64,000 nucleotides of DNA from Dyella mobilis (GTDB lineage: Bacteria > Pseudomonadota > Gammaproteobacteria > Xanthomonadales > Rhodanobacteraceae). The position numbers and the translations under genes are program-made. The stretch's first letter is position 1. Every line of letters starts with the position of its first letter. Below the pieces are notes generated by a model. The model searched no databases and was not told where the DNA came from. It worked only from the letters and a program-made list of their open reading frames with translations. The stretch covers positions 292,241 to 356,240 of the forward strand of contig NZ_JADIKF010000038.1 of NCBI RefSeq assembly GCF_016904945.1, read 5' to 3'. Shown piece after piece: positions 61,862 to 64,000 of this stretch.

Positions 61862-61887
61862 CGCCGGTTTGCAAACCGGCGCTTTTT
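61862..61887 (+). terminator. Intrinsic terminator after the AspH-like gene
   Basis: CGCCGGTTTGCAAACCGGCG (61862-61881) is a perfect 20-bp palindrome followed by CTTTTT. Confidence 0.9.
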
Positions 61888-62039
61888 GGCTGTACCGGTA
61901 ACCGGTTTTCGCTATGTTTGGCGTCCCGCGTGAGCTTGGCCTGGAGGCCGGCTCCCTCATGCGTCACGCGTATTCCCTAGGGAGGGACTGTGAGCGACGA
62001 GAACAATCTGCATTGTCGGCCTGACCGCTTGGCGTGTTG

Positions 62040-62066
62040 CCGCCTGCGTCACGGCGACGCAGGCGG
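62040..62066. other. Perfect 11-bp hairpin before the last cyclase gene
   Basis: CCGCCTGCGTC (62040-62050), loop of five bases, GACGCAGGCGG (62056-62066), with no U-tract. It lies in the 61888-62251 gap, in which I find no gene and no match to the c-di-GMP riboswitch pattern. Possibly a structured leader of the cyclase mRNA. Confidence 0.4.
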
Positions 62067-62251
62067 TTCGGAAATCGCCACGGTCCTCGCCACAATGACG
62101 CATCGAGGTCTTTGGTTTTTCGCCCAGCGGCCGATATAGCGGCTTGCCTTTCCGACCAGAGAATTCAGTGATCTCTCGACCCATCTGCAACCATCATCGG
62201 AGCGCCGCAGCGGACGGTCGCTCCTGCGCCTAAGGGTTCGGAGCGGGATCC

Positions 62252-63985
62252 ATGCAGCTTCAAGCACAACTCAGGATGGGCGCGGCGTTGTTGCTGGGCG
62301 TGGCGGTGGGGATCTCGGGCTACGTGCTTCCCGGCTACCTGAATGCCTACCGGCAAAGCTCGCGCAATGTGCAAGCGCTGGAATCCTATGCACAGGTGCT
62401 CGAAGCCGGAAACGCGGTGTCGGCCGAACGGGGACCTTCCAACATTGTGCTCAGCCTGGACCAGGACGCGGGGCAGCCGTATGAGTCGACCGCGGCACGC
62501 ATGGCGCGGGCGCGCGATCGCGCCGACCAGGCGCTGGCGCAACTGAGTGGACTGGTGCAGGCATTGCCGCCGGAAAATCAGCGCCGGCAGGAATTGCTGA
62601 GCACGCAACGCTCATTGATGCGCGGCCGCGCCGATATCGATCAACTGTTGCTGCACGCGCCGTCCGATCGATCGCCCCAGCAATTGCAGGACGCCATCGA
62701 CCAGATGATCGACGCGCGCAAGCAGCTGGACCCGTTGATCGACAGTTTCTACGGCGAGGCCATGCAGAGCGCGCCGGACCAGGCCGGCATCGTGCAGATG
62801 GCGCGCGTGCTCAGCGATCTGCGCGAATACGGCGGACGCATGGGTTCGATGCTGATCGTTCCGCTCTCGACACCGGCTCCCATCGCCCCGGCCCGGCAGC
62901 TGGTGCTGGCCAGGCTGCGCGGCCACGTCCAGGAAATTCATCACCTGATCCCCGGACACATCGATCCGAGCGACCAGGATCACGAGGATATCGACAACGT
63001 GCGCGCACAGGTGGAACGAGGCTTCTTCCATCACACGCTGCCGCTGATCGACACTCTAGTGGCGCAGTCCGGCTCCAGCTACGCGCTGCGCGCGGCCGCG
63101 TTCACGCGCCAGGTCATGCCCGACCTGATGGGATTGGAGAAGCTGGAAAACCTGTTCATGCAGCGCGCCCTGATTCAGGTCAACCGCACCCGTCGCGACA
63201 ACCGCAGGCACGTGCTGCTGATCGGCGCCTGCCTGTTGGGGTTCTGCGTTTTCCTGCTGGCCCTGCTGCGCGCCGCCGAACGCCTGGTGACGCGTCCGCT
63301 TTTGCTCGCCCGGCAGGAAATCATCAACCTTGCCCAGGGCGACCTGCGCCGTGCGCCGCGCGCCGGCAACAGCGCCGAAGTGCGCGCCTTGCACGACGCC
63401 CTGGACATTTTGCGGCGGCACCACGTCAACAGTATGCAACTGGCCTTCGAACGCGACGAGCTGAGCCGTTCCCTACGTCGCCAGGCACACACCGACGCAC
63501 TGACCGGCCTGCTCAACCGCCATGCGCTGGAGGAGATCACCGGCGATCTTTCCGCCGAGCCGGTGCGGCTGTCCAAGGGGCGCGGACTGATCCTGATCGA
63601 CGTGGATTACTTCAAGCCCATCAACGACGTGCACGGCCACATTGTCGGCGATCTGGTCTTGCGCGAGGTGGCCAGCCGCATCATGCGCCTGGTGGCCGCG
63701 CCGCACGTCGCGTTCCGCTACGGCGGCGAGGAATTCGCGATATTGACCAACGGCTTGTCGATGGAAGAGCTGTGCACGCTGGCCGAAAACATCCGGCACG
63801 CCATTGCGGACGACGAGATAACCGCGCCGGGCGCCCAGCGCCTGGCCGTTACGGCCAGCCTGGGCGTGGCCAAGGGCGACAGCACCGTGCTGACCTGGCT
63901 CGACCTTCTCAATGCTGCCGACGCGGCGTTGTACCGGGCCAAGGCGCAAGGTCGCAACCAGTTGGTGTCGGCATCGTCGTCATGA
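62252..63985 (+). CDS. Diguanylate cyclase with large periplasmic sensor
   Basis: 577 residues. One span near the N-terminus (ALLLGVAVGISGYVLPGYL) and one at ~325-345 (VLLIGACLLGFCVFLLALL) bracket a ~290-residue, mostly helical periplasmic domain (DRADQALAQLSGLVQALPPE), reminiscent of four-helix sensor domains. A HAMP-like linker leads to GGDEF: DALTGLLNRHALEEI, LIDVDYFKPINDVHGH and RYGGEEFAIL. The RxxD inhibition site is absent (AAPH at that position). Likely an active cyclase not subject to that feedback. The window's third GGDEF protein; it has no EAL partner here. Confidence 0.9.
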   Translation: MQLQAQLRMGAALLLGVAVGISGYVLPGYLNAYRQSSRNVQALESYAQVLEAGNAVSAERGPSNIVLSLDQDAGQPYESTAARMARARDRADQALAQLSGLVQALPPENQRRQELLSTQRSLMRGRADIDQLLLHAPSDRSPQQLQDAIDQMIDARKQLDPLIDSFYGEAMQSAPDQAGIVQMARVLSDLREYGGRMGSMLIVPLSTPAPIAPARQLVLARLRGHVQEIHHLIPGHIDPSDQDHEDIDNVRAQVERGFFHHTLPLIDTLVAQSGSSYALRAAAFTRQVMPDLMGLEKLENLFMQRALIQVNRTRRDNRRHVLLIGACLLGFCVFLLALLRAAERLVTRPLLLARQEIINLAQGDLRRAPRAGNSAEVRALHDALDILRRHHVNSMQLAFERDELSRSLRRQAHTDALTGLLNRHALEEITGDLSAEPVRLSKGRGLILIDVDYFKPINDVHGHIVGDLVLREVASRIMRLVAAPHVAFRYGGEEFAILTNGLSMEELCTLAENIRHAIADDEITAPGAQRLAVTASLGVAKGDSTVLTWLDLLNAADAALYRAKAQGRNQLVSASSS

Positions 63986-64000
63986 GTTCTTCACGTATCG

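Noticed and set aside
61888..62251. Possible c-di-GMP riboswitch before the GGDEF gene
   Set aside because: The gap has a strong hairpin but lacks the conserved GEMM core sequences.

Overview
The window reads as chromosome of a high-GC gammaproteobacterium of the Xanthomonadales. The best fit is Rhodanobacteraceae (Dyella, Luteibacter or Frateuria type). This rests on an Oar-like TonB-dependent receptor, a Xanthomonas-type XpsN/XpsD secretion pair, a small XAC0095-like protein, an L2-like class A beta-lactamase and several MASE/GGDEF signalling proteins. The assignment is inference from gene content; there is no rRNA in the window. I see no tRNA, CRISPR array, insertion sequence or prophage.

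Region by region. (1) 1-4.5 kb is a peroxide-defence block: ahpF (cut by the window edge) and ahpC face a periplasmic catalase (katB) and an ankyrin protein (ankB) across a shared control region that carries an OxyR-like site. (2) 4.6-12.3 kb is mixed metabolism: an alpha/beta hydrolase, a Rieske oxygenase, a MASE/PAS/GGDEF cyclase, a lactonase-fold hydrolase divergent from a TetR regulator over a large palindrome, small proteins and a dienelactone hydrolase. (3) 12.5-16.8 kb holds an exported GH2 beta-mannosidase and a Tat-exported GH125 alpha-1,6-mannosidase. A second mannose-glycan block at 30.1-36.4 kb holds a Tat-exported GH92 alpha-mannosidase and an Oar-like receptor. Together they suggest breakdown of mannose-rich glycans (fungal mannan or N-glycans). 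(4) 17.2-24.5 kb holds a LysR regulator divergent from a DHA2 exporter, an RhtA-like exporter, an orphan MacB/FtsX-type permease and an anchored metallo-beta-lactamase-fold protein. (5) 25.2-30 kb is visibly lower in GC and rich in unknowns: a coiled-coil/SPFH pair, a 387-residue orphan, a LysE exporter, a gene broken by an in-frame stop and a DUF1801 protein. (6) 36.4-46.5 kb holds an AraC regulator overlapping an antitoxin-like gene, a BaeSR-like two-component system, an FAD hydroxylase, a hairpin-rich stretch with a tiny ORF, a Tat-exported class A beta-lactamase and Kup. (7) 46.5-56.3 kb, all on the minus strand, holds an orphan XpsN-XpsD pair next to a large RHS/YD-repeat locus. That locus has a mini YD protein, an unknown secreted protein, an 1835-residue RHS protein with an AT-rich C-terminal tip, and a small membrane protein placed where an immunity gene would be. 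(8) 57-64 kb holds two more diguanylate cyclases, a membrane-anchored methyltransferase, argS and an AspH-like hydroxylase.

The most interesting candidates are the RHS tip with its putative membrane immunity partner and duplicated promoter element, a terminator-ended intergenic transcript candidate before the Oar receptor together with repeated operator-like motifs there, and the interrupted gene in the low-GC island.
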